Of a stretch of DNA of 64,000 nt, positions 26,953-35,165 are shown in pieces (positions within the stretch are counted from its first letter, which is position 1; each line of letters begins with the position of its first letter). Below the pieces are notes generated by a model. That model was not told where the DNA came from and made no database searches. It was given only the letters and a program-made list of their open reading frames with translations. The DNA comes from Amycolatopsis coloradensis (lineage in GTDB: Bacteria > Actinomycetota > Actinomycetes > Mycobacteriales > Pseudonocardiaceae). The stretch covers positions 2,536,985-2,600,984 of the forward strand of contig NZ_CP150484.1 in assembly GCF_037997115.1 (NCBI RefSeq), read 5' to 3'. The position numbers were made by a program, and so were the translations under genes.

Positions 26953-28350
26953 GTGGTCGAGAATATGTCCGGCAATTCCGCAACCATCCTGGCGGAAATC
27001 TCGCGGATGGCCCCGCCGGGGCCGGGCCTTGACGAGGCGGTGCTGCCCAGGCTGCGAGAGCTGTCCGCGGCTCTCGTCGCCGCGTCCGGTGAAAGTGCGG
27101 CCGAGTTCCGGCGCTACCTGTCGGTGGCCGAGCGAAGTATCGAGGTGCCGGACGACGGCGTGCGGGAGTACCTCGCCGGGCGCACGGTCCTGGTCACCGG
27201 AGCGTCCGGATGCATCGGAACGGCGTTGCTCCGGCGGCTCGCGCGAGATCGGCCCGGCCGCCTTGTCGCCTTGGACCTGGTCGCGCCGAGGGCTCCGGTC
27301 GCGGCGTACCACCAGGTGGACGTGCGGGACCGGGACGCGCTGGTGAACACGGTCACCGAGATCAAGCCGGACGTGGTGTTCCACGCGGCCGCGCAGCGCG
27401 ACCCGAGCCTTGCCGAGCGTGCCGTGCACCGAACGGTGACGACGAACGTTTTCGGTACGCGCAACCTGGTCGAGGCGTGCGCGCAGGCCGGGACAGACCG
27501 GCTCGTCCTCGCCTCGACCGGCAAGGCGCTGCGGCCCTACACGCCCGATGTGTACGCGGCCAGCAAGCGGGTCGCCGAGCTGATCGTGGCGGACGCCGCG
27601 ACTCGGGGTGTGCTCCGGGCGTCAGCCGCCAGATTCACCCACGTGGTGGACAACGCCATCGTGCTGGATCGCTTCCGGAGCTGGTGCCGTCGCGGCGAGG
27701 TGGTTCGGCTGCACTCCGTCGACAGCATGTTCTACGCCCAGTCGGCCCGGGAGTCCGCCCAGCTCATGCTGGTCGCCGCGGTCACCTCCGCGGAGGACGG
27801 CCTCGGGCTGCACGCGATCAGGAACCTGGGCTGGCCGGTCGCGCTGCTGGACGTGGCGCTCGGGGCGATGGCCGAGCAGGGCGTGGCTCCGCTGCACATC
27901 TCCGGCTACGACCCCGGCTACGAGGAGCAGGCCTTCCCCGGCTTGTACGACCCGACGTTCGCCGGCGACCTGAGCCCGTTGATCAACTCTTTCGAGGCGC
28001 CCGGAGCCCGGGCCAGCGCCTCGCCGGACGTCGACCTCGTGGTCAACAAGGTCACCCTGCCGGAGGATGCGCGCCATCGCCTGGACGAACTGGACGCGTT
28101 GTGTGAGACGGAGCGCGACGCCGAGGTCGTGCGGGACGGCTTCGATCTGCTGTCCCGGACACTGCTCGAGGTCACGCTGGCGAGCGTGCCGCAGGACGTC
28201 CTGCGGCGGGTGGTCGACCTGGCCAGACCGCATGTGCACCGGATGAACGAAACCAACATGTTCATTCACCACCGGGTCCGCATGCGCGCGGGCCAGGTCA
28301 CCCGGCCGTCGTCCGCGCCGGTGGGGATTCGGAACGAAGCCGCGTCGTAG
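26953..28350 (+). CDS. CapD/FlaA1-like extended SDR (nucleotide-sugar dehydratase/epimerase family)
   Basis: 465 aa from the GTG preceded by GGGGGAGAG. About 75 N-terminal residues of unknown type precede the Rossmann domain with VLVTGASGCIGTALLRRL, HAAAQRDPS, TTNVFGTRNLVEAC and YAASKR (catalytic Tyr/Lys). In FlaA1/PseB dehydratases the STDK motif supplies a catalytic Asp; here it reads STGK, so the Asp is Gly. The Lys of the family's ALKH motif is also absent. It therefore probably does not do a standard 4,6-dehydration. An extra C-terminal helical region (about 345-450) follows. First gene of a four-gene overlapping operon. Confidence 0.75.
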   Translation: MVENMSGNSATILAEISRMAPPGPGLDEAVLPRLRELSAALVAASGESAAEFRRYLSVAERSIEVPDDGVREYLAGRTVLVTGASGCIGTALLRRLARDRPGRLVALDLVAPRAPVAAYHQVDVRDRDALVNTVTEIKPDVVFHAAAQRDPSLAERAVHRTVTTNVFGTRNLVEACAQAGTDRLVLASTGKALRPYTPDVYAASKRVAELIVADAATRGVLRASAARFTHVVDNAIVLDRFRSWCRRGEVVRLHSVDSMFYAQSARESAQLMLVAAVTSAEDGLGLHAIRNLGWPVALLDVALGAMAEQGVAPLHISGYDPGYEEQAFPGLYDPTFAGDLSPLINSFEAPGARASASPDVDLVVNKVTLPEDARHRLDELDALCETERDAEVVRDGFDLLSRTLLEVTLASVPQDVLRRVVDLARPHVHRMNETNMFIHHRVRMRAGQVTRPSSAPVGIRNEAAS

Positions 28351-29555
28351 TGACCGGGATCCCTGGAACAGAACTGCGCCGTTCTCCTGCGACGAGGTCG
28401 CCGCTGTACCACCGACGGCTGGTGCTGTTGTGCGTCAGCCAGGCGGTGGGGTCGATCGGGCTGGCGGCCGGGGCCGTCGCCGGACCTTTGCTGGCCGAGA
28501 CCGTCACCGGCTCGGCCGCCTATGGACCGCTTCCCTTGGGCCTGTTGGTGATCGGTGCCGCGTTGTCCGCACCGGTGGTCACCGGGGCGATGCGGTGGGT
28601 CGGCCGGGCCAGGGGCCTGGCCGCCTGTCATGTGGTCGCCGCCGCCGGGGCTGCCGTCGTCGTGCTGGCCGGCGCGCGGCACCTGGCTCCGCTGCTGTCA
28701 GGCAGCTTGCTGCTGGGAGTCGGCAACACCGGGGTGATGCTCGGCCGGTACGCGGCGGCGGATCTGGCCACCCCGGAACGCCGGGCCGAGGCGATGGGTG
28801 TGGCCATGGCCGCGGTGACCGTTGGCGCCGTGGCCGGTCCGGCGCTGCTCGGCCCGGCCGGTGTGCTGGCCGCCCAGCTGGGCTTGCCCGCCGCGCTCGG
28901 GCTGTTCGTGCTGGCGCTGGCGCTGTTCCCGGTGACCGGGGCGATCGGGCTGCTGGCCGACCGCGGTGCCGAGGACCGGTCACCGGCCGCTCGGGCGCGC
29001 ACGGTGACCGCGGCGAGCCGCGCGCGGCTCGCCCCGTTGCTGGTGCTCGCGGTCACCAACCTGACGATGGTGTCGGTGATGGGTGCGATGCCCAATCACC
29101 TGCGGCACCACGACTGGGACCTGCACGGGGCCGGCCTGGTCATCGGGACGCACGTTGCCGCCATGTTCGGCCCCTCGCCGCTGACCGGGCGGTTGATCAG
29201 GCAATTCGGTTACCGCAGGGTGTCGTTGTCCGGCGCGGTGCTGATGGTGGCCGCGATGGTGGTCGGTGTCTTCTGGACCGGCGAGGGAGATGTGGTCCTG
29301 CTCCTGCTCCTCGGTCTGGGGTGGAATCTGCAGTTGCTCGGCGGCACCGCATGGCTGATCGACGTCACGCCGGATGGGCTGCGGCACCGGGCGGAGGGGC
29401 TGGGCGAGGTGGTGATGGGCATGGCGGCCGCGACCGGCACACTGCTCGTCGCCGGTCCGCTGCTCGCCATCGGCGACCTTCCCATGCTGTGCCTCGCTTT
29501 CGTGGCGCTCAACGTCGCGGCCACCGCGGCGTTCGCAAGGGGTGGGCGTCGATGA
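28350..29555 (+). CDS. MFS transporter of the CapD-GT20 operon
   Basis: 401 aa, 12 TM helices, Ala/Gly/Leu-rich. The GTG start overlaps the SDR stop (TAGTGA), and the stop overlaps the HAD start (ATGA), so stoichiometric expression is expected. It is a probable exporter of the product of the operon. No motif indicates the substrate. Confidence 0.82.
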   Translation: MTGIPGTELRRSPATRSPLYHRRLVLLCVSQAVGSIGLAAGAVAGPLLAETVTGSAAYGPLPLGLLVIGAALSAPVVTGAMRWVGRARGLAACHVVAAAGAAVVVLAGARHLAPLLSGSLLLGVGNTGVMLGRYAAADLATPERRAEAMGVAMAAVTVGAVAGPALLGPAGVLAAQLGLPAALGLFVLALALFPVTGAIGLLADRGAEDRSPAARARTVTAASRARLAPLLVLAVTNLTMVSVMGAMPNHLRHHDWDLHGAGLVIGTHVAAMFGPSPLTGRLIRQFGYRRVSLSGAVLMVAAMVVGVFWTGEGDVVLLLLLGLGWNLQLLGGTAWLIDVTPDGLRHRAEGLGEVVMGMAAATGTLLVAGPLLAIGDLPMLCLAFVALNVAATAAFARGGRR

Positions 29556-30235
29556 GCCGGGCCGTGCTGTTCGACTTTTCCGGCACCCTGTTCGACGACA
29601 CGTCAGTGCTCACCGGAGCCCGGCTGGCCGCCCGCTGTGCCAGGCGGGACGTCCGGCTGACCATGGCCACCGCGAACGCGTTCCTCGCCGCCATGCAGTC
29701 CACTGTGGACTCTCCGGCCGGACGGTCGGCCTTGCGCGGCGCGGACGGCGACTCCGGTACCCACCGCGCGCGGTGGACCGCCCTCGCGGAGTCGGTGCCA
29801 GGGGCCGGACCGGCGATCGCCGCGGCGTACTACGACTGTGTCACCGACGTGCGCGCCTGGCTGCCATACCCCGACACGGCCGCCACGCTCGGCGCGCTGA
29901 GGAGGGCCGGGGTTCCGGTCGCGGTGGTCAGCAACACCGGCTGGGACATCAGCGGTTCGTTCAGCGAGGCAGGCCTCGCCGGGCTGGTGGACGCCTTCGT
30001 GCTCTCCTGCGACCTCGGCCTCGAGAAGCCGGATCCGCGGCTCTTCGAGACCGCCTGCCAGAAGCTGGGTGTCCAGCCTGCCGACGCGCTCATGGTCGGC
30101 GATGATCCGGTCCGTGACGGTGGGGCCGCGGCGGCCGGTGTCCCGGTCTACCTGCTGCCCCGGGACCGTGCGGGCGACCGGCCCCGGGGCCTGTCCGCTG
30201 TGCTGAGGCTGGTCGGAGTGGAAGGAGTCGCATGA
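29552..30235 (+). CDS. HAD-superfamily phosphatase (subfamily IA)
   Basis: 227 aa. Motif I FDFSGTLFDD with both Asp, motif II VVSNTG, motif III Lys in LGLEKPDPRLF and motif IV MVGDDPVRDG. The helical cap lies between motifs I and II, unlike the C2-cap OtsB trehalose-phosphate phosphatases. Coupled by ATGA to the GT20 gene, it probably dephosphorylates that enzyme's sugar-phosphate product, taking the place of OtsB. Confidence 0.83.
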   Translation: MSRAVLFDFSGTLFDDTSVLTGARLAARCARRDVRLTMATANAFLAAMQSTVDSPAGRSALRGADGDSGTHRARWTALAESVPGAGPAIAAAYYDCVTDVRAWLPYPDTAATLGALRRAGVPVAVVSNTGWDISGSFSEAGLAGLVDAFVLSCDLGLEKPDPRLFETACQKLGVQPADALMVGDDPVRDGGAAAAGVPVYLLPRDRAGDRPRGLSAVLRLVGVEGVA

Positions 30236-31752
30236 CCATGACACCTGGGCGGGCGCCGCTGGTCGTCGCCTCGAACCGCGGCCCGGTCGAGCTGCGCGTG
30301 GACGAAGACGGCCGGGTGGTGGAGAACCGCGGCGGCGGCGGGCTGATCGGCGTGCTCGGACCGGCGTTGGCCAGCCGGAACGGAACCTGGGTCGCCGCGG
30401 CGCTCACCGAGGAGGACCGGCGCGCGGCCCGAACACGGGAAAGCGGGACGGTTGTCGAGCTGCCGGAAGGCGCGGTCCGGCTGCGGTCGCTTGACCTGGA
30501 CCGACAGGACTACGACGGCTACTACCGCGACATTTCCAACGGGTTGTTGTGGTTCCTGCACCACCAGATGCTCGATCCTGCCCGTGAGCCGGTGATAGAC
30601 GCGGGGCTGCGCGAAAGCTGGCGGGCCTTCCGTCGGATCAACGCGCGGTTCGCGAGCGCGTGCGCGAGCGAAGTCGCACCGTCCGGCCGGGTCCTGCTCC
30701 AGGACTACCACCTGTCGCTGGCCCCGCGGCAGCTCCGCACCGCGCGGCCGGATGTCGGAATCGCCCACTTCACCATGATCCCGTGGGCCGATCCGGCCAC
30801 CTTCCGCGCGCTGCCGCCGGACCTGGCCACCGAGCTGCTCGACGGCATGCTCGGAGCCGACCTGCTCGCCTTCCTCGTGCCCCGCTGGGCAGAAGCGTTC
30901 GTCGCGACCTGCGAGGCCGCCGGCTACCCGGTGGATCGCGGCCGCGCCACGGTCACCGACCGCGACGGCAGGCGGGTCGGGATCTGTTGCCTTCCGGTCG
31001 GTGTCGATCCCGACCGGCTACGCCAGGCCTCCGCGGGCGCACCCGCGGAGGCGCACCGCCGAGAGCTGCGGCGGCTGGTCGGCGACCGCCGGCTGGTCGT
31101 GCGCGTCGACCGGATGGAACCCTCGAAGAACCTGCTCCGCGGGCTGGACGGGTTCGCCGAACTCATCGGCAGGGACCCGTCCCGGCGCGAACGAGTGGTG
31201 CACTACGTCCTCGCCTACTCCTCGCGCCAGGGCGTTCCGGCCTACCAGGCCTATGACCGCGAGGTCCGCCGTCGCGTCCAGCTGATCAACGAGCGGTTCG
31301 GAACGCCGGATTGGCAACCCGTGGTGCTGGAGACCCGCAACGACTTCGAGCGTGGCCTAGCCGCGCTTACGCTGGCTGACGTCCTGGTGGTCAACGCGGT
31401 CCGGGACGGCATGAACCTCGTGGCCAAGGAGGGCCCGGTGGTCAGCCGCCGTGATCTCGCGCTCGTGCTGTCCACCGAGGTGGGCGCGGCCGACGAACTC
31501 GGCGATGCCGCGATCATGGTGCACCCCTTCGACGTCAGCGCACTGGCCGACGGCATCGCGGCGGGGCTGGACATGCCGCGGGCCGAGCGGTCGGAGCGGC
31601 TGACCCGGCTGCGCAAGGCGGCGGGCGCGCTGCCGCCCCGGCAGTGGTTGGCCCAGGCCGTGCACGAACTCGACCAGCGGTTGGCCCGCACCGAAGATCC
31701 GCGGACCGATCAGGAATCGGAAAGCACCGGAAACCGGCCTCACCTCGCGTGA
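30232..31752 (+). CDS. GT20 glycosyltransferase (trehalose-6-phosphate-synthase homologue, possible pseudoglycosyltransferase)
   Basis: 506 aa, GT-B. Retained positions of OtsA: Arg in VASNRGPVEL, YYRDISNGLLW (acceptor-phosphate region), DYHL, Arg and Lys of the donor diphosphate in RMEPSKN, and DGMNLVAKEG. The catalytic-loop His (F-x-H-x-P in OtsA and VldE) reads FTMIPWA, i.e. Met. The family includes trehalose-phosphate synthases and VldE/ValL, which join sugars without glycosidic cleavage. A donor NDP-sugar and a phosphosugar acceptor are likely; the product is unknown. The last 15 residues come from a duplicated fragment of another gene (31708-31892). Confidence 0.8.
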   Translation: MTMTPGRAPLVVASNRGPVELRVDEDGRVVENRGGGGLIGVLGPALASRNGTWVAAALTEEDRRAARTRESGTVVELPEGAVRLRSLDLDRQDYDGYYRDISNGLLWFLHHQMLDPAREPVIDAGLRESWRAFRRINARFASACASEVAPSGRVLLQDYHLSLAPRQLRTARPDVGIAHFTMIPWADPATFRALPPDLATELLDGMLGADLLAFLVPRWAEAFVATCEAAGYPVDRGRATVTDRDGRRVGICCLPVGVDPDRLRQASAGAPAEAHRRELRRLVGDRRLVVRVDRMEPSKNLLRGLDGFAELIGRDPSRRERVVHYVLAYSSRQGVPAYQAYDREVRRRVQLINERFGTPDWQPVVLETRNDFERGLAALTLADVLVVNAVRDGMNLVAKEGPVVSRRDLALVLSTEVGAADELGDAAIMVHPFDVSALADGIAAGLDMPRAERSERLTRLRKAAGALPPRQWLAQAVHELDQRLARTEDPRTDQESESTGNRPHLA

Positions 31753-31892
31753 CCGTCATGGACATCAGCATTCACGGGAGCTTCCTCCCGCAGAACGACC
31801 CTGAAGCCGCGTTGACGTTCTACCGCGACATCCTCGGTTTCGACGTGCGCAACGACGTCGGCTAGAGCGGGATGCGCCGGCTCACCATCGGC
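31708..31892 (+). repeat. Diverged copy of the decarboxylase/VOC junction (22510-22694), with VOC pseudogene
   Basis: By eye about 159 of 185 bases match (about 86%). The first 45 bases supply the GT20 C-terminus in the same frame as in the decarboxylase (DQES..NR.HLA). From ATG 31758 the VOC start is readable (MDISIHGSFLPQ) until TAG at 31863, after which similarity continues for about 30 bp and stops. It is not a functional VOC gene. Confidence 0.85.
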
Positions 31893-31922
31893 GCAGCTGA
31901 CCGGGACCGTGGCCCCTTAGAG

Positions 31923-32090
31923 CCTGTTGGCGGAGCTGCGACGTGCCTCGCGAAAGGGACATAACGCGTGAACCCGCCCCGGCCGAAGGCCCCGCTATCG
32001 CGGTGGCAGGGCGCCTCTGTCACCAACGTGAGAGGTATGACCAGGTCGCGCCCTGCCGACGCGATCGCGGACGCGGGTTCACCAACAGAC
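31923..32090. repeat. Dispersed ~166-bp intergenic repeat, copy 2
   Basis: Matches 12118-12283 over its length, including the CCTGTTGGCGGAGCTGCGACG start, the central CCCCGCTATCGCGGTGGCAG and the terminal GCGGGTTCAC. With the VOC scar next to it, it fills the 354-bp gap between GT20 and the next gene. It ends 17 bp before the following ATG. Confidence 0.72.
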
Positions 32091-32106
32091 ACTTACACTG
32101 CGTGGC

Positions 32107-32541
32107 ATGACGATCTACCGGATGGATCACGCCGGCATTGTGGTCGAGGATCTCGCGGCCGCTATCGCGTTCTTCGTCGAACTCGGCCTGGAACTGGAGG
32201 GCGAGTCAGTGGTCGAGGGTAAATGGGTGGACCAGATCCTCGGGCTTGACGACGTCCGAGCGGACATCGCCTTCGTGCGGACCCCGGACGGCCACAGCCG
32301 GGTCGAACTGTCGGCCTTCCGCACGCCGGTGGCCACCGGTGCCGGGCCGAGGATGCAGCCGAACACCCCGGGCATCTCTCGCCTCACGTTCGCCGTCGAC
32401 GCCATCGACGACCTCCTCGGCCGCCTGCGCGCCCACGGCGCCGAACTCGTGGGCGAGGTGGCGCAGTACGAGGACTACTGCCGGTTCTGCTACATCCGCG
32501 GCCCCGGGGGCATCATCATCGGGCTGGTCGAGGAGCTCTGA
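32107..32541 (+). CDS. VOC-family protein
   Basis: 144 aa with two modules: MDHAGIVVEDLAAAIAFFVELGLELEGE, then ISRLTFAVDAIDDLLGRLRAHGAELVGEV and a final RGPGGIIIGLVEEL. Metal-ligand positions are His8, Glu in RVELSAF and Glu near the end. Methylmalonyl-CoA-epimerase-like in layout, or a resistance protein. It follows the scar and is convergent with the solute-binding gene. Confidence 0.78.
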   Translation: MTIYRMDHAGIVVEDLAAAIAFFVELGLELEGESVVEGKWVDQILGLDDVRADIAFVRTPDGHSRVELSAFRTPVATGAGPRMQPNTPGISRLTFAVDAIDDLLGRLRAHGAELVGEVAQYEDYCRFCYIRGPGGIIIGLVEEL

Positions 32542-32562
32542 ACAACACGCCGAGTGCCGGCG

Positions 32563-33753
32563 TCACCGGATGCAGGCCGCGATGGCGGCCTGCAAGTCCG
32601 CGACGCTGCCTGTCGAGGAGAAGCCGCCGACCGCGGAGATGACCGCGACCGTCTCGGCGGGCGTGCATGCCGAGCCGTGCGCACACGACGGGACAAGCCT
32701 CAGCCGCTTGAAGTCCGCGATCGCCGCCCGCTGGTATGCCGGATAGTCGGCGGGGCGTGCGTCACCGCGAGCGGGGATGGACCCCTTCCTGGTGTTGAAG
32801 GCCAGCTGACCCTCGAGGCTGGCCACGGTCTTCAGCCAGTCGTTCGCTCCCGCCGCGTTGGGGGCGTTCTCGGGCTGGACGAATGCGTCGCCGAGCCACT
32901 GGAAGGTCCCGTCGGCACCCGGGAACGGCTGGTACGAATAATCGGTGAACCCGTTGCGCTCCAACTCGCCGACGACCCAGTCGCCCATGAACAGGTAGCC
33001 GGCTCTGCCGCTGCTCAACAGCTTCGCCGCCTCGGTCCAGTGCAAGTTGTCGCGGTCCGGGTTCGAGTACGACAGCAGCCTCTTGTAGTCGTCGAGCACC
33101 CCGGTGACGTCACCTTTGGACCAGTCGGCCTTCGCGGTCCACAGCGCCTCGAACCGTTCGGCTCCGAGTTCGGCGAGCAGAAGCCCCTCGAGAAGTTCAA
33201 GCTGGGTCCAATTCGCGCCGAGCGCGAGCGGGTGATCGACGCCGGAGGCGCGGAGCACGTCCAGGTGGTGGATGAACTCGTCGAGGGTCGTGGGCTGGTC
33301 AGTGAGTCCAGCCTTTGCCAGCGCCTCCAGGTTGCTCCACAGCAACAAGCGGTGGATACCCGCGGGCACACAGTAGATGCTCCCGTTCACGGTGATGGCG
33401 TCGAGCAGACCCTTTGGCAGGACATCGATCAGACCCCACTGCGCGAACTGGTCGTTGAGATCCGCGAGTTGTCCGGCGTCGATGTAGTCCATCAGTTCCC
33501 CGCCGGGATGCACTTGGAAACTGTCCGGCGGGTCGTTTTCCCGCAACCGGGACCGGAGTGCCGCTACCGGGTCCGCCTGCCCACCTCTGGCGAGGACCGG
33601 ATTGACGAATTCCCGCTCGGGACACCGTTGGGCGAACACCCCTGCGAGGGAGTCGACCGCGGCCTTCTCGATGGCCCTCTCGGGATCGTCGTCGGTCGCC
33701 CATGCGAAGACCTCGACTCTGTGGTCCTCTCGGTTCGAGGGCTCGATACTCAT
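32563..33753 (-). CDS. Sugar-type ABC solute-binding protein without signal peptide
   Basis: 396 aa, family-1 extracellular solute-binding fold (COG1653 type): PAGIHRLLLWSNLEALAKAGL, GRAGYLFMGDWVVGEL and ENAPNAAGANDWLKTVAS are typical. The start is MSIEPSNREDHRVEVFAWATD, directly the first strand, with no hydrophobic segment and no lipobox Cys. No permease or ATPase gene is in the window. The ATG overlaps the stop of the upstream acyltransferase (ATGA). It is therefore probably cytoplasmic and may act as a saccharide-binding accessory or adapted enzyme. Confidence 0.75.
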   Translation of the reverse strand: MSIEPSNREDHRVEVFAWATDDDPERAIEKAAVDSLAGVFAQRCPEREFVNPVLARGGQADPVAALRSRLRENDPPDSFQVHPGGELMDYIDAGQLADLNDQFAQWGLIDVLPKGLLDAITVNGSIYCVPAGIHRLLLWSNLEALAKAGLTDQPTTLDEFIHHLDVLRASGVDHPLALGANWTQLELLEGLLLAELGAERFEALWTAKADWSKGDVTGVLDDYKRLLSYSNPDRDNLHWTEAAKLLSSGRAGYLFMGDWVVGELERNGFTDYSYQPFPGADGTFQWLGDAFVQPENAPNAAGANDWLKTVASLEGQLAFNTRKGSIPARGDARPADYPAYQRAAIADFKRLRLVPSCAHGSACTPAETVAVISAVGGFSSTGSVADLQAAIAACIR

Positions 33754-35006
33754 GCCGCGCTACGTTCCTCGCTCGCGTCAGGAGACTTCAGATCGGCGCC
33801 GCGCGGCTGAACCGGCGCCGCGGGCTCGCCCGGCTTGCGGCCGAACCGGCGCATCATGGGTGTCTCCACGAAACGGAACAGGAGCCATCCACCGAGCAGG
33901 GTCATGGCGAACATGCCGAGCGAGAGCAGCAGGGCGCCCGCCAGGTCGTACTTCGGACCGCCCGTCACGGCCCGGAAGTAGAAGACCGTCACAGCCTGGC
34001 ACATGTAGAAACCGAAGGAGATCTTCCCGAGGAACACCATGCGCTTGCCGCGGACAAGGGTTCGCGTTCCCCGCAGGTCCGCGTTGGCGAAGGCGGCCAC
34101 CACGATACCGATCGGGGCGAGGGTGATCAGGTTGAGTGCCAGCTGCACCGGTACGAACAAGGTGGCGGCGTAGCCGACCGCCATGATCAGTGTCGCGACC
34201 AGCGGGCCGAGCCGGGCAGGCCACTGTCCCGTGATGACGATGCGAGCAAGGAACATGCCGAGCAGGAACTCGAAGATGCGCCCGACCGGGAAGAGATAGG
34301 CGAGCCAGTACTGCGTGTCGGACATGGGCACCCCGGAACCGGCGGCCGGGCCGGGGATGAAGGTGGAGACGGCCAGCTGGTACAACCCGAGGCCGACGAC
34401 CATCGCCGCCGCCCCGATCCACAACCCGCGTGAGGACAGCCGGAAGAGCGGCTTCACGAGGAAGGGGAAGGACAGGTAGAAGAGCAGCTCGGCGCACAGC
34501 GACCAGGCCGGCACGTTCATGGACTGGCTGATCGTGTAGGTCGGGAACCACGACTGCACCAGGAAGAGGTTGGGCAGCCACACCTGCCAGCTGACGACGC
34601 CGCCGGCGAACAACAGCATCACCGCCGCCCACATGACCAGGTGGTTGGGGAAGACCTTCACCAGCCTGCGGCGGATGAACGCTCGCGCCGACGTACCGGG
34701 CTTCGCTGACCAGGTGATCACGAATCCACTGAGTACGAAGAAAAAGGAGAGTCCGATGTAGCCGCTGTAGCCGAAGAACCAGTAAATCGACTCCGCGAGG
34801 CCGGTGTCGGCGAACGGACTGATCGCCGGCCAGCTGAAATCGAGCGGGTTGACCAGAACGGTGATGTGGAAGAGGAACGTCATAAGGGCGGCGACAAAAC
34901 GTATCCCTGTCAACGAGTCCAGCGTCTTCGACGGCTGTGTTGTCGCACTACCGGAGCCGGGGCTGACCGGCACAAGCCTCGCCCTGTCGCCGTTGCTGTC
35001 ACTCAC
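33750..35006 (-). CDS. Membrane acyltransferase (acyltransferase-3/OafA type)
   Basis: 418 aa, about ten TM helices. TM1 has the catalytic-type His (LFHITVL), followed by SFFFVLSGFVITW and RRRLVKVFPNHL, all family hallmarks. Related enzymes acylate sugars of macrolides or polysaccharides using acyl-CoA. The charged C-terminal tail is disordered. A 54-bp sequence shared with the PrpE upstream region lies 29 bp before the start. Coupled to the solute-binding protein. Confidence 0.85.
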   Translation of the reverse strand: MSDSNGDRARLVPVSPGSGSATTQPSKTLDSLTGIRFVAALMTFLFHITVLVNPLDFSWPAISPFADTGLAESIYWFFGYSGYIGLSFFFVLSGFVITWSAKPGTSARAFIRRRLVKVFPNHLVMWAAVMLLFAGGVVSWQVWLPNLFLVQSWFPTYTISQSMNVPAWSLCAELLFYLSFPFLVKPLFRLSSRGLWIGAAAMVVGLGLYQLAVSTFIPGPAAGSGVPMSDTQYWLAYLFPVGRIFEFLLGMFLARIVITGQWPARLGPLVATLIMAVGYAATLFVPVQLALNLITLAPIGIVVAAFANADLRGTRTLVRGKRMVFLGKISFGFYMCQAVTVFYFRAVTGGPKYDLAGALLLSLGMFAMTLLGGWLLFRFVETPMMRRFGRKPGEPAAPVQPRGADLKSPDASEERSAA

Positions 35007-35034
35007 GACCTACTCCTTCGCGCTGGTCGGCTGA

Positions 35035-35088
35035 TTCTCTGGTGGAACCGTACGGTTCGACGATCCGGATGGACGTCTCCGTGCTTGC
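35035..35088 (-). promoter_or_regulatory. Shared upstream element, copy 1 (with GAACCGTACGGTTC palindrome)
   Basis: Matches 55905-55959 over about 54 bp with few differences and one single-base gap; both include GGACGTCTCCGTG. Copy 1 contains the perfect 14-bp palindrome GAACCGTACGGTTC (35045-35058), which is degenerate in copy 2. Each copy lies upstream of a reverse-strand gene, so a common promoter/operator is plausible. Confidence 0.5.
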
Positions 35089-35165
35089 GGCCATCGGGGT
35101 GGTGGGGCGGGAGTCGTTGGCGGGCAAGGATTCGCGGATCCTCTTTGCCCGCGGTACCGCCTCGC

